Assembly: GCA_947247005.1 (NCBI GenBank)
Contig: OX365955.1
Span: forward strand, 45,797,822 to 45,861,821
Reading direction: 5' to 3'
Length of the DNA: 64,000 bases
Source: Spisula solida
Taxonomy: Eukaryota; Mollusca; Bivalvia; Venerida; Mactridae
Shown here piece by piece: positions 1 through 12,000 of the stretch. Made by a program: the position numbers and the translations under genes. The stretch's first letter is position 1. Every line of letters starts with the position of its first letter. The notes under the pieces were generated by a model. The model was not told the origin of the DNA. It saw nothing but the letters and a program-made list of their open reading frames with translations, and did not search any database.

Positions 1-55
1 CAGATTAGATGGCAAGCGCACTAACCATAGAGCTACGTATCCCCCTCGCTATTTG
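1..55 (-). repeat. tRNA-derived SINE fragment cut by window edge
   Basis: The reverse complement carries a tRNA-like head (GTAGCTCTATGGTTAGTGCG) resembling the A-box part of the SINEs at 31752-31895 and 53682-53822. It is truncated by the window start. Confidence 0.6.
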
Positions 56-1867
56 CCCCATAACAAGTAAGAGCATCAGATTTTATGTCGTCTTTAATCC
101 AAGCTTAACTAAGAATCTTTGGATCTGACCTGAGTGGTATTAAGTAGTTTTATACAAATCATAATCAAACAAGCGTATTTGAATTAGTATCTAAAGTAAA
201 TGAATAGGTGACTGTGTTATCTATATATGTACTGGAACAAATAAAACATTTTCTGAACATTTATGGCAGTGTGTCCACTTGTAACTTGATACCATGTGCA
301 ATCACCTTGTATAAAACCGAATGTACTTCTATTTCTATGGATACAATTTGTCTGATTTATGGGATTAATTTGGAGGTACATAGAGAAAACTTAATGGCAA
401 TTTGAAGTATGGGACATTGATTTATATTCTACATTGATGAAAAAAGTTCTATAAGGCCAAAAATAAATTATTGTTTGTTTCCCGGCTTCCCGTGACCTAC
501 CCGAGCATAAAGTCCCCTACTGAAAATATTGTTTTGACCCTCCAAAAAATAATTTTATTTAATAAAAAAGAGTTGGGTATGAAAGTACACAAAGTAACAA
601 GGTATTCAAAATTGATATAAATCAAAAGAGTAGAATTAGTAATTAAAAGTGCATATGGGCAAAACAAATATTATTGAAAATGAAACATTTTAAAAAAGAA
701 AATTTCACAAAAAAAATTGGTCTAGGCTGAGAAGGGGAACCAAACATTATTTTATTTTTGGCCTAAATATGATAAGAATTTCCTGTAACAAACATTTGCT
801 TTGAACTGATGTATTACCCTCTCCAGAGAAACAACCTCTCAATAACAGGTTCAACATACCACCTCTCCACGGTCCTCATCAGATAGATTATAGATCATTA
901 ATGTAAAATAATGGCATTGTTTATATCAACCATTTTACCGTATCTGTGCCAAATATATCATATCAGACTCATGAATGAATCAAATCTGTCTTCAGTTGTG
1001 CAAAAACTTGATATTGAAGCATTGATATATTAATACAATAATTGTACGTATCAAATATATCATAATAACAATTACAGCCAATCCTGTAGATTGATATATT
1101 TCATACACGCGACCCGCGGACCCAACGTGGGTGCAGAGTATTAATATTCGAGATATAACTTGTTTCGGGATATATAAATAAATATTTCTCTTCAATATCC
1201 CAGTGTCAATATTGAAGTATCTAATCGGTTGGAAATTTATTTATTGCCTTTATTGCAAATTTCAACGTGAAGTTTGTCGATGATATTCAACTTTCTGAAA
1301 TTGGATTATACATATTACCTGTGTACAAATCTTCAAGTTACCTCATTTTAGATATTTGTTTAAGTGTTCATCGTTGCAGATTTCTTAGTATTTGGAATAT
1401 TTGGCATTAAGTACAAAGAGTTGTTGCTTGTTTTAAAGATTATTTGGATATTTTGTGTATTCCTGTAAGCTTAAAGTGGATTACTCGATGTAAACAATTG
1501 GAATACTGAATAGATACATACATTGTCTTATAGGCACTAAGAGTTGCCTATTCTATGACTGGGTACTTTGGCTTTATATATTCGTTGCTTTATCTTTGTA
1601 TGTATTAATGTTTGTTGACAAAAGCAACAATTTTTTGTAGTAATTTATATATAACTGACATGTTATCTGTTTAACTTAATGCCAGTATATTATGTTCATT
1701 TAGTTACACTATGTTTGGTCGGTGTGTTTTTTTGGTGTCAGACTGCCCTAAACTAAAGCTCAGTAGAAAGTGCATAGTACGGAGATTTTGACGTAATCCT
1801 AACCTTTACGCATGAATATATTACAACTAAAGTGCTTCCATGGGTACAAAAAAATAATAGAAATCGG

Positions 1868-1910
1868 ATAGGGAAGGCAGCACTCAACTTAACCAGACGA
1901 GCACAGAAAA
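1868..1910. repeat. Dispersed repeat end (GGGAAGGCAGCACTCAACTT family)
   Basis: The motif GGGAAGGCAGCACTCAACTT followed by AACCAGacGAGCACAGAAAA recurs near 8335, 14483, 20919 and 28194. A partial GAGCACAGAAAAC copy is near 48656. It probably marks the end of an unnamed interspersed element. Confidence 0.6.
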
Positions 1911-2412
1911 GTTAGTGAAGTTTTTAAATGCACTATCAGGGTCGATCCCTTTGTGAATAAATAAATCAGAAATGCTTCATTATAAAGCTTTAAAATCGGG
2001 CCCAGTTATTATATTGTCCTTCTGTCACATTTAAATGACAACTTGAAAGTTTAAAGTTTGTTTGCATATAACTGTTTAGTGGAAGTCATCTAGTATCGTG
2101 GGAAAATTGGTGTCCGATGTCATACACTTTTCTCATACTCACAAAAGGCAATGCATGATGAAATGGAATTCTTTTGTACTATGGTGGGCATGCCAAATAC
2201 GATTATCACACATCAGTTTATATACAAAACAGAAATAACTCAGAGACCCAATCTTTTATATATAAATATAATAGACATGGTGATAATCAGTTTATACTTC
2301 TATCGATTGATTTAAGTGAACTAAACATGGATCTTTAAGGTCATAAAAGGACCTGAAATATTATCTGCCTATGCGTTAGTAAAGTGAACTATGTAAATAT
2401 GAATCATGATTA

Positions 2413-2591
2413 CTGTCAGGTCTCGATATAACGACATCTGATATACTGACAAATGCATGATAGTGACATCATATTTTGGTGACAAAAATATTAAAATGCT
2501 TCTTGTGTCAATTCATTATCATATCGGACAATTTCTTTACAACGACATTTTTCATGGAAACAAACAGCGTCATTGTATTGAGACCTGACTG
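2413..2591. mobile_element. 179-bp MITE with TA target duplication
   Basis: Inverted ends CTGTCAGGTCTCGATA and its near complement at the right (GAGACCTGACTG) are flanked by TA on both sides. A TA duplication and no coding capacity fit a Tc1/mariner-type non-autonomous element. Confidence 0.65.
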
Positions 2592-2947
2592 TATATAACT
2601 TCTGCATAGGTATTACTCTTAAGATAATAATAAATATCCCGACAAGTTCCAAATTTTGTGATAAATTTGTTATAATAATTCTGTAAAAATGCCTTTAAAG
2701 GGGCTGAGCTGTTATACAGGCTTAATGTGCTTGACTAAGCAGCTTTTGGTGCCTTATTTTTCTCTGATCTTAATGACAAATTGTCAGAACTTAATTATTA
2801 CTTCGATTTAATTTCTGATAAGTTTGAAAGGGGATCTGATGCTGGGTCCAAACAAGGTCACGAGGTGAAATAAAAGGTATTTTAGTGAGAGCTTTAAATG
2901 TTTTAAATGTTCCAATATTATAATATTTTGTATTTCTTAAATTTCAG

Positions 2948-3005
2948 GTTTACCTCAAGGCTGGGAGCAAGCACTTACAATTGATGGCACCGTGTTCTTT
3001 ATTAA
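2948..3005 (+). CDS. PLEKHA5/7-like: Exon 1 (visible): first half of WW domain
   Basis: Acceptor TTTCAG at 2942-2947; donor GTAAGT at 3006. The exon begins with two bases of a split codon (xGT, probably Gly) and ends with AA, completed to Asn by exon 2. It encodes residues 1-20: a Leu-Pro-x-Gly-Trp-Glu start, then DGTVFFI, the beta1-beta2 part of a WW domain. In human PLEKHA7 the equivalent second WW also begins LPxGWE. The first WW exon of the family would lie upstream. Confidence 0.85.
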
Positions 3006-6000
3006 GTAAGTAACCATTGGTTGTAGCAGGTTGTTTTAGAGACCCGGCGTCACATAATGTTTTGTTAGTCCCCTACTGGTTTTTGACCGGAGGGGACTAT
3101 AGGTTTGCCGTCCGTCCGTCAGTCTGTCAAAAAATCTGGATCCTGACTCAAACAGTTTCAAAGCTAAGTTAATGAAACTTGGTATGTGGATAGGGGGCAA
3201 TAAGGGGATTATGCACAAAATTGTGGTTGCTATGGCAACATAAACATTGAAAATGGCTTAAAACCAGTAGGGGACTTCTGTATTGCTTGCAATTCTTAAT
3301 AACTTGATTGTAATAATTTTGTCAATAAATTGCCGACATATATAGGATTTGCATGCCGATTAATTTCTCCAAGTACTTTGTGAGTAATGGATACATTTTA
3401 TACCCCCAACCTTTATGGGGGTATTATAGCTCCATCATGATTTTATTTTGCTTTAATTTAATTACATTAAAGCTATAGGGAAGCATTCAACAATTGTAGC
3501 ATGTTTAATTCCAAATGAGCCATTATTATTATGACGGCATGTTATGTATGGTCTGATGCATGAAAATACTGTACTGTTTGTATAGTATTTGATGTGAAAC
3601 CTAATGTAATAGCAGCTAAGTACTAAAACCAGTGTTGAATCATTCAAGCGATATAATAGACTAGTATAGTCCTGTCAGGATAAAAATCCAGTGACGCAGC
3701 GGTCGTGTCCACTATAACTTCGTAAAACCAATTACAGGGTAGCAATACCACGTGGCTTTTGACTACAGTTACAAGTAGAAATTTGTAAACATTGGAACAC
3801 AAATATAGCCATAAGTATTTTATTTCTTCATCGATTTCTATAAAATATACGCCACGCTATGGGGAATAGTATTTGCTTTCCGTGAAAAATAAGATGTCTT
3901 TCAGCAGTTTTACCGATTTTTCGATTACCCTGTGAAACCTACACGTTCTACGGTTTCACAAGGTAATGGAAAAAACGGCACAACCACTGAAAAAGATTAT
4001 ATATTTCATGGAAAGCAAATAATTGTCCCCTTAGCGTGGCTTATATTTCATAGAAATCGATGAAGAAATAAAATACTTATGGCTATTTTATTTTCCAATG
4101 TTTACAAATTTCTTCTTGTAACTGTAGTCAAAAGTCACGTGGTATTGCTACACTGAATTATAAAGGCTTATACTGTACCAACAACTATAATTTTAATGCT
4201 ATACTAACATACTATGTTCGTTCTACCTGTTCAGACAATGGTTGTTATCTTTTGCGTACACATAAACTGCAACGTCACTGTCACAGTATCCTAACTGGAC
4301 TGTACGGGTACTTGAACAGATCATGAATGTTGTCAAAGTTGAAAAAGAAATGTCCTATTTTAAGCAACATTCATTGTTTATTAAAACTAAAAACAATTAT
4401 ATAATGTACTTTATGGACTGTGATGGCAGGCCTGTAAATTTCATGAGTTGAAATATTCAAACAGTTTGTGCAGTGCATATTCCTGGTAACCGAGCTATTT
4501 TATTTACTGTCAAGTATTGATTGCAATGCTTGTGTATATATGAAAACATACAATTTGTGGGAAAACTTTTAAGTTTGTTTGTATAGATAAAACATTAGCC
4601 TGTTTATTATACCTAATAAAGCTTTTAAGGATATGTATTTAAACGGTACATTTTTATTAGTTCGGATCCCACATGATGTTTTGGCTTGTATGGTAACAAA
4701 TTGTGTACTTTGTACCTGCATGGACAGCCCTCAATGTACCTCTGGACATGTTGTCTGAATATCATTACTTTTAGGACAACCCCTCTACAGTCCTCATTTT
4801 TACCATTTCCTATGTGACATCACAGATAACCAGGGAATCTTGATTTCAACAATTATTGGAACGACCCTTATCTTACCTTGAACTCATTGTAAAGCCTTTG
4901 TATAAAGGAAGTCATATTGTATGCTGAAAATTATAAGACAGCCCTTATATGAAAATAGAGTACTTGTGGCTCGATCCTACAGTGCCCACCAAAAATAAGT
5001 ATACAGTAAATAGTTGTTGCAAAATTAAATTTGGTTAAATTATTCAATATCTGTTTAGGGTCTCAATTATAGTTGTTTCTGAAACTACAGTTACTAAAGG
5101 AGTCCAAAAAGTGATAGAAATAAAGATGAAGGTGTTTTGAATTAAGATAACCATGTGGTCCAAAAGGCTGAATTTCCCATTTTTTGGTGACAAAGTTACC
5201 ATTCAAGAGGAACAAAGAAACTGTATATTTTGAACCTAGGGTATCAATAAATGCATAGTCTAAACATTTCATAAACAAAAATATTCATTTTCTTCAAAAA
5301 TATTGTTGTTTCACTGTTTTGCAAATAGTGTTATTACAGACAAGTTAATGGGGGAAATAACATCTGTATACTTATTTTTTGTGGGCACTGTATATGAGCG
5401 CCATATTTCAAACAATAAATGTTACCAGTGATTTTTTTGGGCTATTTTAAGGGGCCGAATACAGGCCCCTTCCCCTAGCAAAATAACCTCCATTTTTCCC
5501 AAAAAATCATATTTTTTTCCCAAAAAGTATGCATATTTCCCCCTTTCGTGCTCGCAGGTTTCAAAGCAACAACTGTATACATGTAGCTGTTAGTCAAAAC
5601 AATATATTTTCTAATTTGCAAAGGTCGTTGCCACATATGACTAGTGTATTATCTGTAGAAAATACAAAATATGACCACTTTTAACCCAAACAAACTTTTT
5701 AGGTCATTCCCAATTTCGCGTATTGTCACGCTAAAATTTCCCAATTTTAGAGGCACAGGCCGCTTAATTTTCTTCAAGAAAAATCACTAGTTACTGTTTT
5801 GGCCATCCCTTGTACAGGCAAACCTGAGGTTAACTGAAATTTAGCAGCTGAGACTATCTTGTATTAACAGACACATTTTAGTGTAGTTATTTTTGGTTAC
5901 ATTCTTTATTTGTTGATTTTAGTGAAATACTTTCTCCTGGTATGCTTTCTGTTTCCACCTATATTTATTTACAGAATCTCGTTGTATCTGGAAATGTTCT

Positions 6001-9000
6001 GTTCTATTCTGTGTCAAAATTATATATTCTAGCAATGTTTTGTTTCTATATATATATATGCAAGAAAATAGTGGGGTGGGTATATGAGATGTATTATATT
6101 ATACATATTTTATTCAGAATAATATAAATTTCACTACAGTAGAACTTTGATGTCTCGAACAGTTTTGGTATAAACTGGTTTTTCAGTCTTCACAAACATG
6201 ATTCAAACAGGTTGTTGGCTCGAACTTATGATTTTCCCAGTTTGAAGGCAATTTGAGGCAATGTAGTTCTTATATAGTTGTAAAAGTACAATTATTATTA
6301 TCCCCCTATGATGATTTGCACATGGCTGTGTAAATGTTTCGTTATAAATTCAAGAGTTAAAATCAGAATTTACAGGGCAATTAAAAATTATATACCAATG
6401 TTGCTTGATGAGGCATTGTCTTCAAAACCATGGCAAGTCAACTGTTACAAGTCTTGGATTTGTCAACCTACTTGATAAAGCTCTAAATAAAAGCTCTGTA
6501 TAGCGGGACATGACCAGCAAACATATATATATTGTCTGAGTTACTTTGTTCATGTGCAGTAATTATAATAAAACATCTGTAGTCTACACAATATCTAATA
6601 ATTCTATCTTTCTTAGAACTTAAAACGACAGGAGATACCCAACAGTTAATACTTCGCTTCAAAATTCAAAATAGCTTATAGTACCTGCCCTTCACACCAT
6701 CTCCATTAAAACTGAAATATTATTACAATAACTAATGTGTGTTGGCTATAAAATACTAAACAATAATCTTTCAATCTGATAATCTTTCAAATAGAACAAA
6801 TTTAATATAAAAAAGATCCAGGTAACCTGGTTTGAGATTCTGTACCTAGCAGAACAAGTGACCTGGGCTCAGTACTATTGATTTAAATTTAGTTCAGAAT
6901 AACTCTGTCTTGTGTACATTATAGGTTTTAATTGTTAAGTTATATAAATATTGTAAAACATGTTTTCATTGACTGACCTCGTCAAAGATTGTTTACATTA
7001 CCTTTCCTATGTAAATAAAAGTCTGTCTATACTTACAATATAAATTTTTCAAGGAAGTGGATCGCCAGGTTTGGGTCAAAAGGACGTTAGATTATTTTGT
7101 TGATACGATTTAAGATGGTTGACAGGTTCAGATGCCCTTTGACCTTTTGAGTACATATTAATTATGGTATGTTTAAGGATTGCTCTATCGACTCACACTG
7201 AACTTAAGAATGCAGTCACCTACTTTAAGTGTATCACTAAGTAAAGAAGAAATTCAAGGAATGACAATAATTCATAATTACAAAAATCTTTGTAGACATG
7301 AGGCGTAGTCACTTAGACATTTAACATTGAAATGAATGCATGCTATGACAGCAAATTCATTGTCAGACAGGTAGTGCAGATGTAGTTTTTTCTGTAATTT
7401 ATTCCATATGCTGTCCGAGGTGTTCTGTCGTGAGTTGTTTATTTCCGTATATTTGGCTGAATGATGGAATTGTTAAATGACATATGGAAAGGAAGCAGAT
7501 ATAATTATTGCTCATTGTGAGACCATAGAACCATTAGCCCTAGCTCATTGAGCATTAACTTTGTTTCAAGTGTTAATATGTTGTTTAAACAACCCAAGTT
7601 CCTATCAATTAATCTGGAAAATGGTTGCTGTATATAGAACTTCTGACCAATAGTTAACCTGAGCTGGTGGCTAGCAGAACATGTCTGACAATTCAATTTC
7701 AGTTCATATTATAAAGGAATACACTTAATTGCTTGTGTGCATAACGTCATTGTATTAGACAAAGACCCACTTATTGTCTAGCTAGACGATGGTATGTTGG
7801 TTGTAAATTTGAGTGACATCATTACTGTTATATTAAATGTCACATGTATATTACACCAACGTGGCAGTTGAGTAGCATAGAACGTCTTTGTTATAACTCT
7901 ACCTGTTGAAGCCCGGGCATCTTTGTAAGTGGGAAGCATAAAGTAATCGTCTTGTCCATACATTTGTCGAAGTTGGACAAGTGGTCTAGTTGTAAGGGCT
8001 ACTGACTGCTGATCTGAAGGTTGTGGGTTCGATCCCTACTCCAGACGGTCAAAAACAGAAATGATTTTCAGTGTTTCCCACCTAACATAACTAAAATTAC
8101 TAACAGTCTTTCGGACGAGACGTTAAGCGCGGTCCCGTATATGATGCTTTACATCGGCACGTAAAAGAATATGGATTTCTGGTGGCGAGGATAAATAAAA
8201 GCAAATAAACCTACATTTGTATATTGCAAGACTTATAGACTCCAGGAGAACATGCCCATTCAATGCAGAGTTAACCCCTTAGTTCAACAGTTCTCCACAT
8301 GTACAGATGTGGAGGTAACAACAAATAGGACAGGGAAGGCAACACTCAACAAAAACAGCTGATTTAATGCAGATATAGCATGTAATTGTAATGTCCAGCC
8401 TGGAGAGTCATTATAATATGCCCTATGTTAAGGCCAATCATATTTTTGCACTGACACCACCTTTAATGCCTCCGTGCAGTTATAAGATGCTGCTAGTCCA
8501 AGGGTCTGTTGATTAAGCAAATTAAGTGCTACCGAGCGCCTTGATTTAGTTACCTCCCGTTCAGTCAAATATAGAAGGCATAGATTACCTCCCGTGGAAA
8601 GCGCTATGTAGCGCTCGCTCATGTTAACAACCTCCAAGTGACTGGCAATGGATAGAATGATTAAAGACTTGTTTACAATATACCATTGGGTGGATCATCA
8701 TGTGTGATTGTATCTTGTATGACAGTATAATATATCCCTGCTCTGTAAGGAAAGGTTATAACTTATTAGCCTATTTAGGTCAATTTGTCTGCCTGATGAT
8801 TTTTTTATTAGTTTGATAAAGTATTTATATATAATCTTAGTATATCTTGGGTACCTTGTCATGCCTCAATTGGTATTCATGTATATATATACAGTATGTC
8901 CGTCAAATTAGTACAAAATAATTAGCATCATTACTGACTGTTTGTGGCTATAAATCCTCATGGGGCTTTTATTCAATCCTTGACTATAATTTTTTCATGC

Positions 9001-12000
9001 TAATTCCAGAGTTTTAGGCCCAGTGGCATTGTAGCTCAATATATTTTATGTATGGCTGAGTTCTGTATTTTTCTTGATTAAGAATTTTAAGGATGAATTA
9101 AATAAATGTGTGCATAAAGGGTTTCTCTAATTGAGTTTTAATTATATTCAAATTTAGTTTATAATCAAAAGTAATGGAGATTGACTTATGGACAAAATAG
9201 CATAGTTGTTGCACAGCAATGTATACTTATTACCTGTTTATGCGTAACTGTGTGAGAAAAATGTGCAACCAAACCAAGGCTTGAACCCGGGACCCTTCTG
9301 TTACAGGGCGAATGCTCTACCGACTGAGCTAGCCGGCTGCCTACACAAGTTTCTCCTTTATTTGTAAACAGGTTCAGGCTGTGACTTGTATATGTTTAGT
9401 TTCATATTTAACTTAAATTTATATGGAAAGGGGATTTAAAATAATAATAATGCAAATTATTGAAGTAGACTGAATGTGAAAACAACAAACAATTTTACTG
9501 TTTGGCCTCACTTGCTATTTATTATACATGCGCGAAATGAAATCTAAAGGTTTTACAAAATAGCAATTTTATCTTCGTTTTCGTCACTAACTTTGAATAA
9601 TTTAGTTTGCGTATCACTATACTTGCATTCATATCTGTCAGGGGAATTCAAAATAGTGATGATAAAAATATTCGATGGTTGACTGGTCCTCCGATAAAAT
9701 CATGTTGTTGTACGTTGTACTCGATGACAAAGAATTGTTCGTTAATGAAAGCTGTTATCATTATTATAATACATGTATATAGTGGAGTTGGAGATCAGTG
9801 TAAAAATACATTGTTTCTATTTTATGTAAAAAATTCAAAATATTTTTGTCGAATCTATTTAAATCACTATCTTCGGTTTAGGATCTAACCTAGTGAATAT
9901 AAATGGTACATATGACGTAAACTTGTAAGCTAGAAAAAGATAAGTTAAACCTGAATGTCAAATTTGAAGGTCTTCCAAGTTTTGCTTTGTCAACTTGTAG
10001 ATATTTTAGTACTTTTTAAATTGCAATCTGCAAAATAATCATAAATTCAGGCTGTAACAGGAGTTGTATGTAATAATCGAGACCCTTAAATCGTTGAATA
10101 TGCAAATAAAGATTGACAGTTGTCATTTTGATGTAGAAACTTGGACATAATTTGTCTATATTTATATATACTATGGTGCAGCTAGTGTAAGATTGTTTAA
10201 ACTGCAATTTAATTAGATTTAAACCTATTCCAACTGATTATGTTGATATTTATTTGGTATAAAATGTTTGCCATTGCCCTCCGGCTATGGTTGACCCTCT
10301 TTAAATTTGATTTGATTGAGAGACGTTCTCTAAATGTGACTTAAATTTAATTAAAATGTTGCAAGAATGTTTTGCTTTCCTAGAAAAAAGATCTCACATT
10401 AAGACTTAAATTACAAATCAGTCACAAATACAATGGTGGTCAGTATTATCATACTTGCTGTAAAAATTATATAATTAATTAATTTACTTCATTTTGTGGT
10501 TATAAATAAGTTAGTGATTTTGAAATATTTGTGAATTTCGCAAATTTACAAAATTTGCTAACATTTCCTCTAGCATAAATTTTGGCCTTCATTTAAGAAC
10601 TCTACAAAAGAAATAAAAAAATTGCATATATTTCTGCATGCCTTATGTTTGAAATTCAAAAATTCGCTAACTCAATTTTGACACACGGACATTTCCACAT
10701 TTATACAGTAGTTGGCAGGATATATGAAACATTGAGGTATTTTAGTTGTTACAAAAAAGTTGGCATCATTAAATGTAAATAAACGTTATGAGTGCAGTTT
10801 TTGCGTGCTGTGAATAAATGGCAAGGTCATGCAAAGAAAGTTATTCAACTATACTTTAAGGTAGTTCAAGGTGTTTACGTGTACCGACAAAATACTGTAA
10901 CCCATAACCACATCAATAAGGTAATTTATATCAGATTTTGTGGGCTTTTCTTTGTACATACTTTGTTTGTGGGCGTTGATTGACTGGTTTAAAATTTACT
11001 GTTTAACATACACTTTGAATATCTTTGTACTTCAGCTGTGAGGTACTGCGACATTTATATAAACTGCTTCTTGTATAAAGGGAACCTTTTGTTAGATGTG
11101 CAACAATAGGGAGGTTGTTAATTGAATGTGTTACATAAAATGACTTACTTGTATCTGTGGACACCCATACATGTATCATGTACACATTGTTGCTATTAAT
11201 TTAAAATTAGCTTGCGAAACTCGACATGTGTGTGCAAGATCGCATGACAATTGAAACATGATTTCTTTGCAAATCAATATGTTTGTACATATGTACACCA
11301 GTAGTCAATCAGTAACCTTTAAATCTATTTTATGGGTAAAGTATCATCACATGACCCAGTTGATGAGCTTGAAACTCAGCCCACGCCAAACATCTTCGAC
11401 AAACAATAGACGGGACCCGAGTCTCAGTACTTTGGTGTCGGGACCTGAGTCTCAGTACTCCGGTGTCATGTCAATTGTCTCATAAGTAAATTGGTCACCT
11501 TTCCTGTAAATAAACCATTACCAGATTGTAATTGAAAAGTAGCCCAAAGGGTACATGTCTGTCTTCATTGTCTTAGAAGAGAAGCCAATGAATGATGGGA
11601 GTTGCAGGTATTGATTGTCTTGCACTGTTAATGGGTCAAGTCGTTGTTGTCAATATACACAGTGAATAGAACTGTATAATTGTCAATGATAATTGTTGAA
11701 ACAATAGATTGCTGATTTGTATTGAACCATGCTGTATTTGTGGATATCTGATCATTGTTATATTGATTGGTTTACAAATTATTGAATATTTAAAGACTGT
11801 GATTTGGATCTTCATTGATGTACCGATTATAACATTTAATGGAACCAAGGGGGACCATACATTGCCCCGCCCCCAAATTGTTAGACTGAATATACTATAG
11901 ATACATGTTAATTATTATACCCTCGCACAATGAGTTGTAAGGGGGTATACTGGATTCAGCTTGTCTGTCTGTCCGTCAGTCAGTCTATCCGTAAACGCAT

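Larger units (their letters stand above)
1..2947. other. Intron or 5' flank upstream of first visible exon
   Basis: No coding exon was recognised here. Because exon 1 starts in mid-codon and mid-domain, this is most likely intron. It holds a SINE fragment at the very start, a short MITE at 2413-2591 and a repeat element around 1868-1910 that recurs elsewhere in the gene. The rest is A+T-rich with nothing else supportable. Confidence 0.6.

Noticed and set aside
7975..8045. tRNA gene on the plus strand
   Set aside because: No closing acceptor stem, and the head is followed by a SINE core and A-rich tail.
9250..9345. tRNA gene (minus strand, TGT loop)
   Set aside because: The anticodon stem does not pair; A and B boxes alone fit a SINE head.
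11258..11485. 75-codon plus-strand frame
   Set aside because: No splice sites fit the gene phase, there is no homology, and part of it is a 28-bp duplication.
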